A stretch of DNA of 64,000 bases from Actinophytocola glycyrrhizae. Its GTDB lineage: Bacteria > Actinomycetota > Actinomycetes > Mycobacteriales > Pseudonocardiaceae. The notes beneath the pieces were generated by a model. The model was not told where the DNA came from, did not search any database, and saw only the letters and a list, made by a program, of their open reading frames with translations. Of the stretch, positions 1-8,732 are shown piece after piece; position 1 is the first letter of the stretch; each line of letters opens with the position of its first letter. Both the position numbers and the translations under genes were made by a program. The stretch spans positions 310,001-374,000 of the forward strand of contig NZ_JBHSIS010000007.1 of NCBI RefSeq assembly GCF_042653545.1, in the 5' to 3' direction.

Positions 1-276
1 GGTCAGCTCCGCGAGCACGCCCCTGCCCTCCGGCACGTGCGCGAGCCCGAGCCGGGGCAGGTTCTCGGTCGGCACGCCGGTGAGCACGCGGCCGTCCAGG
101 GTCACGGTGCCGGACCGGGCGCGGACCAGGCCGGAGATCGTGCGCAGCAACGTGGTCTTGCCCGCCCCGTTCGCGCCGAGCACCGCGGTGATCTCGCCCC
201 GCGCCGCGGTGAGGCTCACGCCGTCGAGCGCACGCACCGGCCCGTAGCCGGCGGACAGGTCATCGACCGTCAGCAC
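1..276 (-). CDS. livF: LivF-type branched-chain amino-acid ABC transporter ATPase (partial)
   Basis: Cytoplasmic ATPase subunit of a LivFGHMJ-type uptake system, cut by the window edge so only the first ~92 residues are present. Reading back from a GTG at 276, the protein begins VLTVDDLSAGYGPVRAL and has the Walker A motif GANGAGKTT. The order livG then livF, with a 17-bp overlap between the livG stop and this start, is the usual LivG/LivF arrangement. The permeases and binding protein must lie beyond the left edge. The substrate cannot be read from the ATPase: Liv-type systems also carry aromatic acids, amides and urea. Confidence 0.9.
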   Translation of the reverse strand, partial: MLTVDDLSAGYGPVRALDGVSLTAARGEITAVLGANGAGKTTLLRTISGLVRARSGTVTLDGRVLTGVPTENLPRLGLAHVPEGRGVLAELT

Positions 277-1042
277 CGGTCACCACGTCCTCGCCGAGGT
301 AGGCGGCCTGCACGGCCGGGTCCGCGCGGATCTCGTCCGGTGCGCCGCGGGCGATCACCTTCCCGAAGTCCAGCACGACGATGTGGTCGCACACGTTCAT
401 CACCAGGTCCATGTGGTGTTCCACCAACATCACCGACATCCGGCCGGTGAGGCTGCGCATCAGGTCCCCGATCTCGTCGATCTCCGCCGAGGACAGCCCG
501 CCGGCGGGTTCGTCGAGCAGCAGCAGGTCGGGCTCGCTCACCAGTGCCCTGGCGAGTGCGATCCGCTTGCGCACCGGGTAGGGCAGGCTGCCCGGGTACC
601 GGCCCGCGACCTCGGCGATGCCGAACTCCTCCAGCACCGCCATCGCCCGCTCGGTCAGCGCCCGCTCGTCCCGCGCCCGCTTCGGCAGCCCGAACAGGGA
701 CGGCCAGAACCCGGTCGTGGCGTGCCGGTCCGCGCCGACGAGCACGTTGTTCAGCACGGTCATGCGGTCGAAGAGGCCGAGCTCCTGCAGGCTGCGTGCG
801 ATGCCGAGCCGCGCGAGCTGGTGGGGCCGCAGCTTGCGCAGCTCCTCGCCGCGCCAGGTGAGCGTGCCGGTGTCCGGCCGGACGAACCCGCACGCCACGT
901 TGAACAGGGTGGTCTTGCCCGCGCCGTTCGGTCCGATCACGCCGAGTACCTGTCCGGGTGCGACGGACAGGGAGACGTCGGAGAGCGCGACCAGCCCGCC
1001 GAAGGTCACCGACACGCCGGACATCTCGAAGGTCTCTGCCAC
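260..1042 (-). CDS. livG: LivG-type branched-chain amino-acid ABC transporter ATPase
   Basis: Second ATPase of the same uptake system, 260 residues from a GTG at 1042 (VAETFEMSG). It has Walker A GPNGAGKTTLF, a Q-loop region around RSLQELGLFDRMTVLNN, Walker B LLLLDEPAGG and the H-loop VEHHMDLV, followed by the typical LivG tail AAYLGEDV. The open frame runs further upstream to 1147, but those residues are not LivG-like. The signature is unusual: PVRKRIALARAL stands where LSGGQ is normal, a looseness also seen in other LivG proteins. It is divergent from a PucR regulator 156 bp away, a plausible controller of the operon. Confidence 0.9.
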   Translation of the reverse strand: MAETFEMSGVSVTFGGLVALSDVSLSVAPGQVLGVIGPNGAGKTTLFNVACGFVRPDTGTLTWRGEELRKLRPHQLARLGIARSLQELGLFDRMTVLNNVLVGADRHATTGFWPSLFGLPKRARDERALTERAMAVLEEFGIAEVAGRYPGSLPYPVRKRIALARALVSEPDLLLLDEPAGGLSSAEIDEIGDLMRSLTGRMSVMLVEHHMDLVMNVCDHIVVLDFGKVIARGAPDEIRADPAVQAAYLGEDVVTGADGR

Positions 1043-1143
1043 GCACGGCTCCCAACGCTGGGGTTCAACGTGGGTAGAACTTTGGACGCACCGCACGATC
1101 GAGAACATGGGCGCGGAGCCCAAAATCACTGGTGCGAACCGAC

Positions 1144-1160
1144 CCAAACTGGGCTTTTGG
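1144..1160. promoter_or_regulatory. Possible operator between livG and the PucR gene
   Basis: A short inverted repeat, CCAAA (1144-1148) and TTTGG (1156-1160), lies 39 bp upstream of the PucR start in the divergent intergenic region. CCCAAA also occurs at about 1119. Its placement fits an autoregulatory site, but the repeat is short and could be chance. Confidence 0.25.
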
Positions 1161-1198
1161 ACTAGTGGTTCTGTGCAGTCGCGTGCAACCCTGCCGAC

Positions 1199-2428
1199 AT
1201 GGACGTCGCCAGGGTGCCCACACTCGAGCCCTCGTTGGAGCGTGAGATCGAACGGGCGTGGGCCTCGTTGCTCGGCAGGGCGGACGCCATCGCCGACGAC
1301 ATCACGCTGACCCTCATCGAACGCGATCCGTACTGGTCACAGCAGCCGCCCGACCAGCAGGCCCACCTGCGGGCGAGCACCCGTGAGCACATCCGCCGGG
1401 GCATCCAGGCGATGGCGGGGCGGCCCGACCCGGACCTGCGCGCGATCGACGTGTGGCGGGAGAACGGCAGGCTCCGCGCGCGGCAGGGCGTCCCGATGGA
1501 CCGGGTCCTGTCGGCGTACACGCTCGGCACCCGCACCCTGTGGGAGGCGCTGCTGCGGCAGGGCTGGGACCACGAGGTCGAGATCGCCGAGCACCTGATG
1601 CTGTACGCGGGGCAGAAGCTGTGGGCGGCTCTCGACGTGCAGAACGCGGTGTTCGTCGAGTCCTACCGGCGGGAGAGCACCCGGCTGCAGCGTCGTGACC
1701 TGCAACGTCAGCAGAGCTTCCTCGACGGGCTGGTCGAGGGCCGGGGCGCGGACCCGGAGTTCGCCAGGGAGGCCAGGGAGGAGCTGGGGCTGGGGTCCGA
1801 CGAGTCGATCCTCTGCGTGACCGCGCCGTTCTCCGACCCGCTCGACGAGCCGCTGCGGGCGCCGGAGGACCGGCTGGAACGGGCCGGGATCGTGTCGCAC
1901 TGGCACGTGCGGGGCGGGAACTACTTCGGGCTGGTGTCCCGGGGCGGGTTGTCCGTGCGGGACGTCTGCGACCAGCTCCGGCCCTGCGTGGCCGGGCGGG
2001 TCGGGGTGGCCGCCTGCGCCGACGGGCTCGCCGGGTTCGCGACCGCCTACCAGCTGGCTTCACGGGCGGCCGAGTCGTTGCCCCGGGGAGCACATCGGCT
2101 GGTGGCGCTCGCCGACCGGTTGCCGGAGGTGCTGCTCGCCGGGAGCCCCGAGGTGGTGCCGGTGCTGGTGGCCGAGACCGTGGGGCCGATCCTCGCCCAG
2201 CCGCCCCAGCTCGCCGACACCCTGCTGGAGACGCTCGCCGCCCTGCTCGGGCACGACGGGTCGCCAACGCACGCGGCGCAGGCTCTGTACTGCCATCGGA
2301 ACACGGTGATCTACCGGATGAAGCAGATCGAGTCGATCACCGGGCGGAGCCTGGCCGACGCTCACGACAAGTTCGAGTTGATGCTGGGACTGCTGGCCGC
2401 CGGACGCGGATACGACGGCCGACGTTGA
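1199..2428 (+). CDS. PucR-family transcriptional regulator
   Basis: Cytoplasmic DNA-binding regulator, 409 residues. The N-terminal ~150 residues look like the RsbRD-type helical sensor domain common in actinobacterial PucR proteins (DITLTLIERDPYW and later RQGVPMDRVLSAYTLGTRTLW). The middle third is a degenerate GGDEF-like linker domain. The last ~60 residues are the PucR helix-turn-helix (LLETLAALLGHDGS, HAAQALYCHRNTVIYRMKQI). PucR proteins usually activate catabolic or transport genes for nitrogen compounds and aromatics. Divergence from livGF suggests it controls that transporter (inference). The ATG start is at the usual position; no strong SD is visible, so the message may be leaderless or nearly so. 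Confidence 0.85.
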   Translation: MDVARVPTLEPSLEREIERAWASLLGRADAIADDITLTLIERDPYWSQQPPDQQAHLRASTREHIRRGIQAMAGRPDPDLRAIDVWRENGRLRARQGVPMDRVLSAYTLGTRTLWEALLRQGWDHEVEIAEHLMLYAGQKLWAALDVQNAVFVESYRRESTRLQRRDLQRQQSFLDGLVEGRGADPEFAREAREELGLGSDESILCVTAPFSDPLDEPLRAPEDRLERAGIVSHWHVRGGNYFGLVSRGGLSVRDVCDQLRPCVAGRVGVAACADGLAGFATAYQLASRAAESLPRGAHRLVALADRLPEVLLAGSPEVVPVLVAETVGPILAQPPQLADTLLETLAALLGHDGSPTHAAQALYCHRNTVIYRMKQIESITGRSLADAHDKFELMLGLLAAGRGYDGRR

Positions 2429-2590
2429 TCCTGGTCTTGAGGATGGTTGCCCGGCCCTGATCGTTGGTGAGTGGGTCGTCGTGTGCTGGTCCGGTGGGTT
2501 GGCTGCTGTCCGTTGTGGGTTTGTCCTCGCCGGACGGGCAGGTCTCGGGGGTGGCGGAGGGCTGTTCGGCGGCGGTTGGCGGGTCTGCCT

Positions 2591-2721
2591 GCCATCCCGT
2601 CGACCTCCCTACGGGCTATCACACCGCGCCAACGGGGGGCCGGGTTTCCGCATGATGTGATTCGGGCTTCTGGCCCCCCTTGACACGGCGTGATCGGGCG
2701 CTGCCAGGTCGACGGGATGGC
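2591..2721. repeat. MITE-like long hairpin in copy A
   Basis: Perfect 16-nt terminal inverted repeats, GCCATCCCGTCGACCT (2591-2606) and AGGTCGACGGGATGGC (2706-2721), enclose ~100 nt. The inner parts (ATCACACCGCGCC and GGCGTGAT) are also mostly complementary. Equivalents lie at 49507-49635 and 57890-58016. There is no coding capacity, so this could be a MITE, a structured RNA or a protein-binding element. Confidence 0.7.
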
Positions 2722-2873
2722 AGGGAGCCCCTTTGTGGTGGGCTTGCGCCCCCGTCGGGGTGCGTAGGCAGGGGCCGCTTCGCGGGGTTTGCTGTGCCGG
2801 GCTTACTTGTGCTGGGCTTGCTGCGCGGGGGCCCGCTTCGCGGGTCCGGGGCGCGTAGCGCCCGGGCTTTGGT

Positions 2874-2990
2874 GCCGTGAAAGGCGCGTTGACGGCATCC
2901 GCAATGCCGTCAATGGGCCGTTCACGGCGCTCAACGCCGTCAATGTGCCATTGACGGCACCGGTTTTGCCGTGAACGCGCCTTTCACGGC
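2874..2990. repeat. Four-unit palindrome array, copy A
   Basis: Four 23-nt palindromes start at 2874, 2906, 2936 and 2968 with spacers of 9, 7 and 9 nt. Each has the form GCCGTSAA (nine variable bases, centred on GGCGC/GCC-like sequence) then TSACGGC. Unit 1 is nearly the reverse complement of unit 4, and unit 2 of unit 3, so the whole array can fold into one long stem with 9/9 internal loops and a 7-nt apical loop. Confidence 0.9.
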
Positions 2991-3128
2991 ATCGGGGTGC
3001 CCCTGCGGGCGCCCGTCGGGCGCCCGCAGGGGTGTGGGTGTCGTGCCTGGTGACCGTTCGTATGCCGAAGTCACTTCACATGATCTTCACGGAACCAGTC
3101 GTCCAGAGGTGCCCTTCGGGGGGTGCTG

Positions 3129-3986
3129 TCAGGCCGCGTGCGGGCAGGTGTCGCGGTACTCCTCGATGTCCCTGTCGTCCGGGGCCGGGCACAGGAACTG
3201 TTCGTAGCGGGTGTCGTTGTCCACGAAGCGCTTCAGCCACGAGACCATGTACTTCGCGACCGTCGTGTTCGACGTGTTCGGGAAGAAGTGGCTCGCGTTG
3301 TTCATCTCCATGTACGCCTTCTCGGCCGAGGCGGGGATGGAGTTGTAGAACGGGATGGCGTGCGAGGACACCGACGCCACCGAGTCGTTCTCGCCGCCGA
3401 TGACGAAGGTCGGGACGCGCAGGTTCGACCAGGACTTCTGCGTGTTCCACGGTGCGAGCGGGATCGCGGCCTGCAGGGTCGGCTGGTCCTGTGCCGCCTC
3501 CAGGGAACCGCCGCCGCCCATCGAGTGGCCCGCCACCGCCAGGCGGGAGGCGTCGATCCTGGAGCGGACCGAACTGCTGTTCGTCAGGTACGACAGGGCG
3601 GCCCGTAGCTGGTCACCCCGGCTGGAGGGCTGGTCGTAGATGGAGTTCGTGTCGATGGTGATGACCACGAAGCCCTGCGACGCCAGCCGTGGGCCCATCC
3701 ACGCGATGCTCGACTGGCGCGCGGTGAAGCCCGGCGAGATCGCGATCGCACCGAACGTGCCCTCCGCGGTGCTGGTCGGGTAGTAGATCGTGCCGCCGCC
3801 GAAGCCCGACACGAGGCTCGACACGGTGGTCTGCGACACCGAGAAGGGGCCACGCACCGCCTCGATGCTGTTCTCCGTCGGGTCCGGACCCCGTTCGTAG
3901 GGGTTCTCCGCCGCCTGTGCGGCCGGCGCGATCGCGAGTGCCGCGACCGCCGACAGTCCACACAGGATTCGCGTGCCTCTTCGCAT
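3129..3986 (-). CDS. Secreted PET-hydrolase/cutinase-like alpha/beta hydrolase
   Basis: Secreted serine esterase, 285 residues from an ATG at 3986 preceded by GGAGAG. A Sec signal peptide ends about AAQA-AEN (residue 25). Catalytic residues: Ser155 (GHSMGG), Asp201 (ENDSVAS), His233 (ASHFF); Met156 lies in the oxyanion hole and Trp180 (APWN) is the wobbling-Trp equivalent. Cys266/Cys281 match the family's C-terminal disulfide. Segments TARQSSI, VVITIDTN and DQPSSR resemble the Ideonella PETase, while His154, Phe234 and His209 are as in Thermobifida/LCC cutinases. The usual oxyanion Tyr is Phe87. Polyester, cutin or lipid is the likely substrate; PET activity is untested inference. It is divergent from a TetR gene with an operator-like site between. 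Confidence 0.9.
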   Translation of the reverse strand: MRRGTRILCGLSAVAALAIAPAAQAAENPYERGPDPTENSIEAVRGPFSVSQTTVSSLVSGFGGGTIYYPTSTAEGTFGAIAISPGFTARQSSIAWMGPRLASQGFVVITIDTNSIYDQPSSRGDQLRAALSYLTNSSSVRSRIDASRLAVAGHSMGGGGSLEAAQDQPTLQAAIPLAPWNTQKSWSNLRVPTFVIGGENDSVASVSSHAIPFYNSIPASAEKAYMEMNNASHFFPNTSNTTVAKYMVSWLKRFVDNDTRYEQFLCPAPDDRDIEEYRDTCPHAA

Positions 3987-4011
3987 TGTGCTCTCTCCGT
4001 TCGCCGTTGAA

Positions 4012-4032
4012 CACGGTCGGTAACCGACTGTG
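4012..4032. promoter_or_regulatory. Probable TetR operator between the hydrolase and regulator genes
   Basis: A 13-nt palindrome GTCGGTAACCGAC (4016-4028) is extended by CAC on the left (4012-4014) and GTG on the right (4030-4032), skipping one unpaired base on each side. It lies 26 bp upstream of the hydrolase ATG and 94 bp upstream of the TetR GTG, in the only gap between these divergent genes. This is the size and symmetry of a TetR-dimer site. Confidence 0.6.
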
Positions 4033-4125
4033 GCAAACGGGCGCCGGTCACCGCATCGGTGCAATCACCGGTCCGTCGTGGGAACCGGGGCGACGGGACC
4101 GTCCCCGGACGTACGATCGGCGATC

Positions 4126-4722
4126 GTGAGCCCCACCGCCGACGAGATCATCCGTGCCGCGGCGCACTGGATCGATCGCGGCATCCGCATGGACACCCGT
4201 ACGTTCGCCCACGAGCTGGGCATCTCCCGCAGCACGTTGTTCCGCCGCGTCGGCAACCGGGAGGAACTGCTCGGCGACGCGCTCTTCTACCTCGCCGACC
4301 GCACCATGGCGACCGCGGTCCGCATGTGGGAACGCGCCGAGGGGGCCGCGGTCCGTAACGCGGAAGGGGAGCTGCGGTGCCTCGCCGTGATGCGGGAGTA
4401 CCGGTCGGCCATCGCGGGCAACCGGGGGTTCCGGCGGTTCCTCGACGACGAGCCGACGGTGGCGATCCGGGTGCTCACCGACCCGCGCGGGCGGGTGCAG
4501 CCGAGGGTGATGGCCGCGCACGTCGAACTGCTGCGCCGGGACGTCGACGACGGCGGGTTCGTTCCCGCGGTGAGCCTGGAAAGCCTGTGCTACGCCATCG
4601 TCCGGCTCGGCGAGGCGTTCCTGTACTCCGATGTGCTCGCATCGAGGGCACCCGACCTGACGGCCGCGTCGACGCTGCTAGCGGCGCTGGTGGAGGGCCG
4701 GGTGCCGACCGCCCCCTTGTGA
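4126..4722 (+). CDS. TetR-family regulator, QsdR-like
   Basis: 198 residues from a GTG at 4126 (VSPTADEIIRAAAHWIDRG); the open frame extends upstream but has no TetR-like residues. The N-terminal helix-turn-helix is DTRTFAHELGISRSTLFRRVGNREELLGDALF, followed by an all-helical ligand domain of the QsdR type (LGEAFLYSDVLASRAPDLTAASTLLAALVEGR). It probably represses itself and/or the divergent secreted esterase by binding the palindrome at 4012-4032 (inference). The family suggests a hydrophobic ligand, possibly a fatty acid or acyl compound, consistent with the acyl-CoA ligase 48 bp downstream. Confidence 0.85.
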   Translation: MSPTADEIIRAAAHWIDRGIRMDTRTFAHELGISRSTLFRRVGNREELLGDALFYLADRTMATAVRMWERAEGAAVRNAEGELRCLAVMREYRSAIAGNRGFRRFLDDEPTVAIRVLTDPRGRVQPRVMAAHVELLRRDVDDGGFVPAVSLESLCYAIVRLGEAFLYSDVLASRAPDLTAASTLLAALVEGRVPTAPL

Positions 4723-4770
4723 AACACTCGCGCGTGGTGTTTCATCGAGGGCGACTTCGAGGAGGCGCCG

Positions 4771-6336
4771 ATGCCGGTCCGGACGGACGTGAGTTGGCCA
4801 CCCGGACTGCCGGGATCACTCGTATATCCCGAAGTCCCCGCCGGTGCGATCCTCGCGGGCGCGGTGGCGCGCTACGGCGACCGGGTCGCGTTCTCCCGGG
4901 GCGGTGAGTCGCTGACCTACCGCGAACTGGGTGAGCGGGCGGCGCAGGCCGCGCACGGGCTGATCGGCCGCGGCGTGCGGCCGGGGGACCGGGTGGCGCT
5001 GCGGATGCCGAACTGCCTGGAGTACCCCGTCGCCTACTACGGCGTCCTGCTCGCGGGCGGGGTGTTCGTGCCGGTGAACCCGCTGCTGCCGGAGACCGCC
5101 GCCGCCAAACAGATCGCCGACGCCGGTGCCGGGGTGGTGCTGACCGCCGCCGACGTGCCCGGGTTGTGCGCGGGGGAGCCGTCGACCCCGCCGAGTGTGG
5201 ATCTCGACCTCCACGACGGCCTCGCACACCTCGCCTACACCGGCGGCACGACCGGCGAGTCGAAGGGCGTGCGGCTGCCGCACCGCAACGTCGTGGTGAA
5301 CACGCTGCAGTACGCGTGCTGGATGTCCGGTTCGCTGCCCGCGCTCGACGCGGACGGCGGGGTCGTGCTCGACCAGGTCGCCCCCGAGGAGGAGTACCCG
5401 ACGCGGCTGGGCACCTCGGTCGCGATCAACCTGACGCCGTGGTTCCACGCGATGGGCACCATCGCCGGGCTCAACGCCTTGCTGCTGCTGGGTTTCACGA
5501 CCGTGCTGCACGACCGGCTCGACCCCGGCGCGTACCTGGCGGACGCGGAAGAGCTGCGGATCACCTCGATCGGCGGTGCGCCCGCGTTGTTCGCCGCGCT
5601 GCTCAACCACCCGGCGATCGAGACGACCGACCTGACGTCCGTGCGCACGATCTCCTCCGGCGCGGCCCCGATGCCGCTGGAGATGATCAACCGGATGCGT
5701 GCGCTGGCGCCCGACGCCGTGGTGACCGAGGGCTACGGCCTCACCGAGGTCACCATGGGCGCCGTGCTCGGGCCGGTGCACCGGTCGGGGGTGCGGAAGG
5801 TGGGCACCGTCGGCGTGCCGATCTTCGACACACGGGTGCGGATCCTCGACTCGTCCGGCGCCGAGGTCCCGTCCGGCGAACGCGGCGAGGTGTGCATCAG
5901 CGGCCCGCAGGTGATGACCGGGTACCACAACCGGCCGGACGCGACCGACGAGGTGATCGTGGATGGCTGGCTGCACACCGGCGACGTCGGCGTGTTCGAC
6001 GAGGACGGCTATCTGTCCATTGTCGACCGGATGAAGGACATGCTGCTGTACAAGGGCTACAACGTCTATCCGCGGGAGCTGGAGGAGATCCTGGCCGCGC
6101 AGCCGGGTGTCCTCGCGGCCGCGGTGGTCGGCAAGCCGGACGCGTCGGTCGGCGAGCTGCCGGTGGCGTTCGTCGTGCCCGCGTCCGGCGCGGTGACCGC
6201 CGAAGCCCTGATGTCCTCGGTGAACGAGCAGGTGGTCGCGTACAAGCGGCTGCGGGAGGTCGTGTTCGTCGACCAGATCCCGGTGTCGGCGGCGGGAAAG
6301 GTGCTCAAACGCGAGCTGCGGGGCCGGTTGTCGTGA
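4771..6336 (+). CDS. Acyl-CoA synthetase (AMP-dependent ligase)
   Basis: Adenylate-forming ligase, 521 residues, converting a carboxylic acid, ATP and CoA to acyl-CoA in the cytoplasm. The P-loop-like motif is YTGGTTGESKGV, A5 is YGLTEVTMG, A7 is LHTGDVG, the hinge is DRMKDMLLYKGYNVYP, and the A10 lysine is in SAAGKVLKREL. The motifs are those of long-chain/medium-chain or aryl ligases; chain length cannot be read. A GTGA overlap joins it to the LAL regulator downstream, so the two are translationally coupled. With the facing dehydrogenases it may belong to one acid-degradation pathway. Confidence 0.88.
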   Translation: MPVRTDVSWPPGLPGSLVYPEVPAGAILAGAVARYGDRVAFSRGGESLTYRELGERAAQAAHGLIGRGVRPGDRVALRMPNCLEYPVAYYGVLLAGGVFVPVNPLLPETAAAKQIADAGAGVVLTAADVPGLCAGEPSTPPSVDLDLHDGLAHLAYTGGTTGESKGVRLPHRNVVVNTLQYACWMSGSLPALDADGGVVLDQVAPEEEYPTRLGTSVAINLTPWFHAMGTIAGLNALLLLGFTTVLHDRLDPGAYLADAEELRITSIGGAPALFAALLNHPAIETTDLTSVRTISSGAAPMPLEMINRMRALAPDAVVTEGYGLTEVTMGAVLGPVHRSGVRKVGTVGVPIFDTRVRILDSSGAEVPSGERGEVCISGPQVMTGYHNRPDATDEVIVDGWLHTGDVGVFDEDGYLSIVDRMKDMLLYKGYNVYPRELEEILAAQPGVLAAAVVGKPDASVGELPVAFVVPASGAVTAEALMSSVNEQVVAYKRLREVVFVDQIPVSAAGKVLKRELRGRLS

Positions 6337-8732
6337 CCGCCTACCCGCTGCGTGGCAGGGATGCCGTGCTCGGCGGGCTGCGGTCGGTGGTCGGCGGCGC
6401 GGTGCTGGTCCGTGGCGCGGAAGGGCTCGGCAAGTCCGCGTTGCTGACGGCCGTGCGTGCCACCACCGGCAGGCGGATCCTCGGTGCCCAAGGGCTGCGG
6501 GCCGAACGCGAGTTGCCCTTCGCCGGGCTGCAACGGATGTTCGGCGCCCCGGTGCCCGACGGCGTGGCGGTCCACCGCCTGCTGACGGGAATGTCGATGC
6601 CGACGCTGTGCTGGGTGGACGACGCGCAGTGGCTCGACGAGGAGTCCCTCGCGGCACTCGCCTACGCGGCGCGGCGGCTTTCCGGGTACCCGGTGGGGGT
6701 GGTGCTGGCGTCCAGGACGGCGTCGGAGCTGTTCGAGTCGGTGGAGCTGACACCGCTGACCGACGACGCGGCGGACGCCGTGCTGCGGGACCACGGGGTG
6801 CCCGCCGGAGTGCGGCCGCAACTGGTCGAGCTGGGCGGTGGCAACCCGGCCGACCTGGTGGCGCTGGCGGAGTCGCTGACCCCGGCGCAGGTGGCCGGCC
6901 GGGAACCGGTGTCGCCGGTCCTCGTGTCGCGGCTGTCCCGGTACGCGGCCCGGCTGGCGGAGCTGCCGGAGGCGGACCGCATCCGGTTGCTGGCCAACGC
7001 GGCGGAGGCATCCGCCGACATGAGCAAGGCGACCCGCTCGACGTGGTACGCCGCCGCGTCGCTCGCCGACCGCAGGGCAGCGCACGCGTACCTGGCGTCC
7101 GCACTGGAGGGTCCGGACCGGACGTGGCACCGCGCGATGGCGACCGCGGCGCAGTCGGCGACGCTCGCGGACGAGCTGGCGGCCGCCCCCGCGGCCGACC
7201 ACGCGACGGCCGCGCGCCGGCTCGAACGCGCGGCGGCGCTGACCGCCGACCCGGCGGTGCGGGCCACCCGGTTGCTCGCCGCGGTCGACGCGGCGTGGCA
7301 GGCCGGCCGGCCGGGGTGGGCGCGGCTGCTGCTGTCGCAGGTGGAGGCCCGGGCGGGCGAGGTCGCGTTGCGGCACGGGGAGATCGAGCTGCACGACGGT
7401 GACCCGGCCGTCGCCACGCACGAGCTGACCACCGCGGCGGCACTCCTCCCCGACCCCGCACACGCCCTGCTGAAGGCGGGCGAGGCCCGAAGACTGGGTG
7501 GCGACCTGCGCGGCTACCGCAGGCTCGCGCGCGACCTGTCCACCGACGACGGGCTGGTCACCGCCCACTTCCGCGGGTTCACCGCGATGTTCGCCGGGCG
7601 GCACGACGACGCAGCGGAGCCGCTTGACGAGGCCGTGCGGCACGGCATGGCCGCACCCGACGTCGCGAGCGCCGTCTGGGCTGCGGAAGCCGCCTTCGCA
7701 CGCGGGAGGGCCGAGCAGGCCCACGAGTGCGCGGCCGCCGCGGTCGGCAGGGCCCGGCTCGGGAAACGGCACGCGGAGCTGCCGTGGGCACTGGTCTACC
7801 TGTCGCTGTCCGCCATCGTGCTCGACCGGATCTCCTGCGCCAGGGCCGCTTCCAGGGACGGGCTGCACGCGCCCCACAACCTGCGCATGGAGCACCTCAC
7901 ACTCCTCGGCCTCGCCGCGGCGCTGCTCGGCGACCGGGCGCCGGAGCTCGACGAGGCGGCCGACGGCATCGCCGAGCGCGGCCTGGGCAGGCCCGCCGCC
8001 GTGGCCGCGTGGGCACACGCCTGTCTCGACCTCGCCGAGGACCGGCCGGACGACGCGCTCGGCAGGCTGGAGGACCTCGCCGCCGGCGTGGCCGGGGACC
8101 AGGCGGCCATCCGGGTGCTCGCCACCCCCCAACTCGTCGAGGCGGCCGTGCTGGTCGAACGGCCCGGCCGCGCGCGGGCGGCGCTCGACCTCTTCGACCG
8201 CTGGACCCGCGCAGGCAGGAGCCCGTCGTGGCTGGCGCTGTCCCACCGCTGCCACGCACTGACCACATCGGACACCGACGAGGCGGAACACCACTTCCGC
8301 CAGGCCATCGACCACCACCGGCGCGCGGGCAGCGGCATGGAGCTGGCCAGGACCCAGCTCGCCTACGCCACCCTCCTGCGCCGCCACCGGCGCACCCGCG
8401 ACGCACGCGACCAGTTCCGCGACGCGTTGCGGGGCTTCGAGAACGCGGGCGCCACCCGCTACGTCGAACGGGCCCGCGCCGGGCTGCGGGCCACCGGCGA
8501 GACCGTCGCGGCGCCACACCAGTCGCTCGCCGGGCTCACCCCGCAGCAGGCGGCGATCACCCGGCTCGTCGCCGCAGGGGAGACCAACAAGGAGATCGCG
8601 CGGCGGCTGGTGATCAGCCACCGGACCGTGGACCACCACCTGCGCAACATCTTCACCACGCTCGGGGTGCGGTCGCGGGTCGAGCTGGCGCGCCGCGTCG
8701 CGGTCAGCGAACGAACGCGCTCAAGCCCGTGA
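6333..8732 (+). CDS. LAL-type LuxR-family transcriptional regulator
   Basis: Large ATP-binding regulator, 799 residues, starting at the GTG that overlaps the ligase stop (GTGA). Walker A is GAEGLGKSALL (about 28-38) and Walker B TLCWVDDAQW (about 90-99). A helical-repeat middle follows, and the C-terminus is a LuxR helix-turn-helix (LTPQQAAITRLVAAGETNKEIARRLVISHRTVDHHLRNIFTTLGV). LAL proteins are usually activators responding to a metabolite and ATP. Coupling to the ligase suggests it senses that pathway. Its 3' end overlaps the facing acyl-CoA dehydrogenase gene by 29 bp. Confidence 0.88.
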   Translation: MTAYPLRGRDAVLGGLRSVVGGAVLVRGAEGLGKSALLTAVRATTGRRILGAQGLRAERELPFAGLQRMFGAPVPDGVAVHRLLTGMSMPTLCWVDDAQWLDEESLAALAYAARRLSGYPVGVVLASRTASELFESVELTPLTDDAADAVLRDHGVPAGVRPQLVELGGGNPADLVALAESLTPAQVAGREPVSPVLVSRLSRYAARLAELPEADRIRLLANAAEASADMSKATRSTWYAAASLADRRAAHAYLASALEGPDRTWHRAMATAAQSATLADELAAAPAADHATAARRLERAAALTADPAVRATRLLAAVDAAWQAGRPGWARLLLSQVEARAGEVALRHGEIELHDGDPAVATHELTTAAALLPDPAHALLKAGEARRLGGDLRGYRRLARDLSTDDGLVTAHFRGFTAMFAGRHDDAAEPLDEAVRHGMAAPDVASAVWAAEAAFARGRAEQAHECAAAAVGRARLGKRHAELPWALVYLSLSAIVLDRISCARAASRDGLHAPHNLRMEHLTLLGLAAALLGDRAPELDEAADGIAERGLGRPAAVAAWAHACLDLAEDRPDDALGRLEDLAAGVAGDQAAIRVLATPQLVEAAVLVERPGRARAALDLFDRWTRAGRSPSWLALSHRCHALTTSDTDEAEHHFRQAIDHHRRAGSGMELARTQLAYATLLRRHRRTRDARDQFRDALRGFENAGATRYVERARAGLRATGETVAAPHQSLAGLTPQQAAITRLVAAGETNKEIARRLVISHRTVDHHLRNIFTTLGVRSRVELARRVAVSERTRSSP

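Larger units (their letters stand above)
2462..3105 (+). repeat. Composite intergenic repeat, copy A
   Basis: The gap between the PucR regulator and the PET-hydrolase-like gene is filled by a non-coding composite found again at 49381-49905 (same orientation) and 57575-58198 (inverted). Order: a segment with TTGTCCTCGCCGGACGGGCA (2520-2539), a ~130-nt hairpin, a low-complexity CGCTTCGCGGG segment, a four-unit palindrome array, then a tail (GTGTGGGTGTCGTGCCTGGT, from ~3031) also seen in the inverted copy. Short open frames here have no coding character. Partial copies are at 10947-11140 and 33570-33780. Confidence 0.85.

Noticed and set aside
2874..2990. CRISPR array
   Set aside because: Only four units, palindromic repeats, 7-9-nt spacers, no cas genes.
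5166..6332. Upstream extension of the LAL frame inside the ligase gene
   Set aside because: Out-of-frame reading of the ligase; the LAL protein starts at the GTG overlapping the ligase stop.
4816..7461. 881-residue open frame on the minus strand opposite the ligase and LAL genes
   Set aside because: Antisense shadow from high GC: Arg/Pro/Ala-rich, no domain, while the plus-strand frames have clear motifs.
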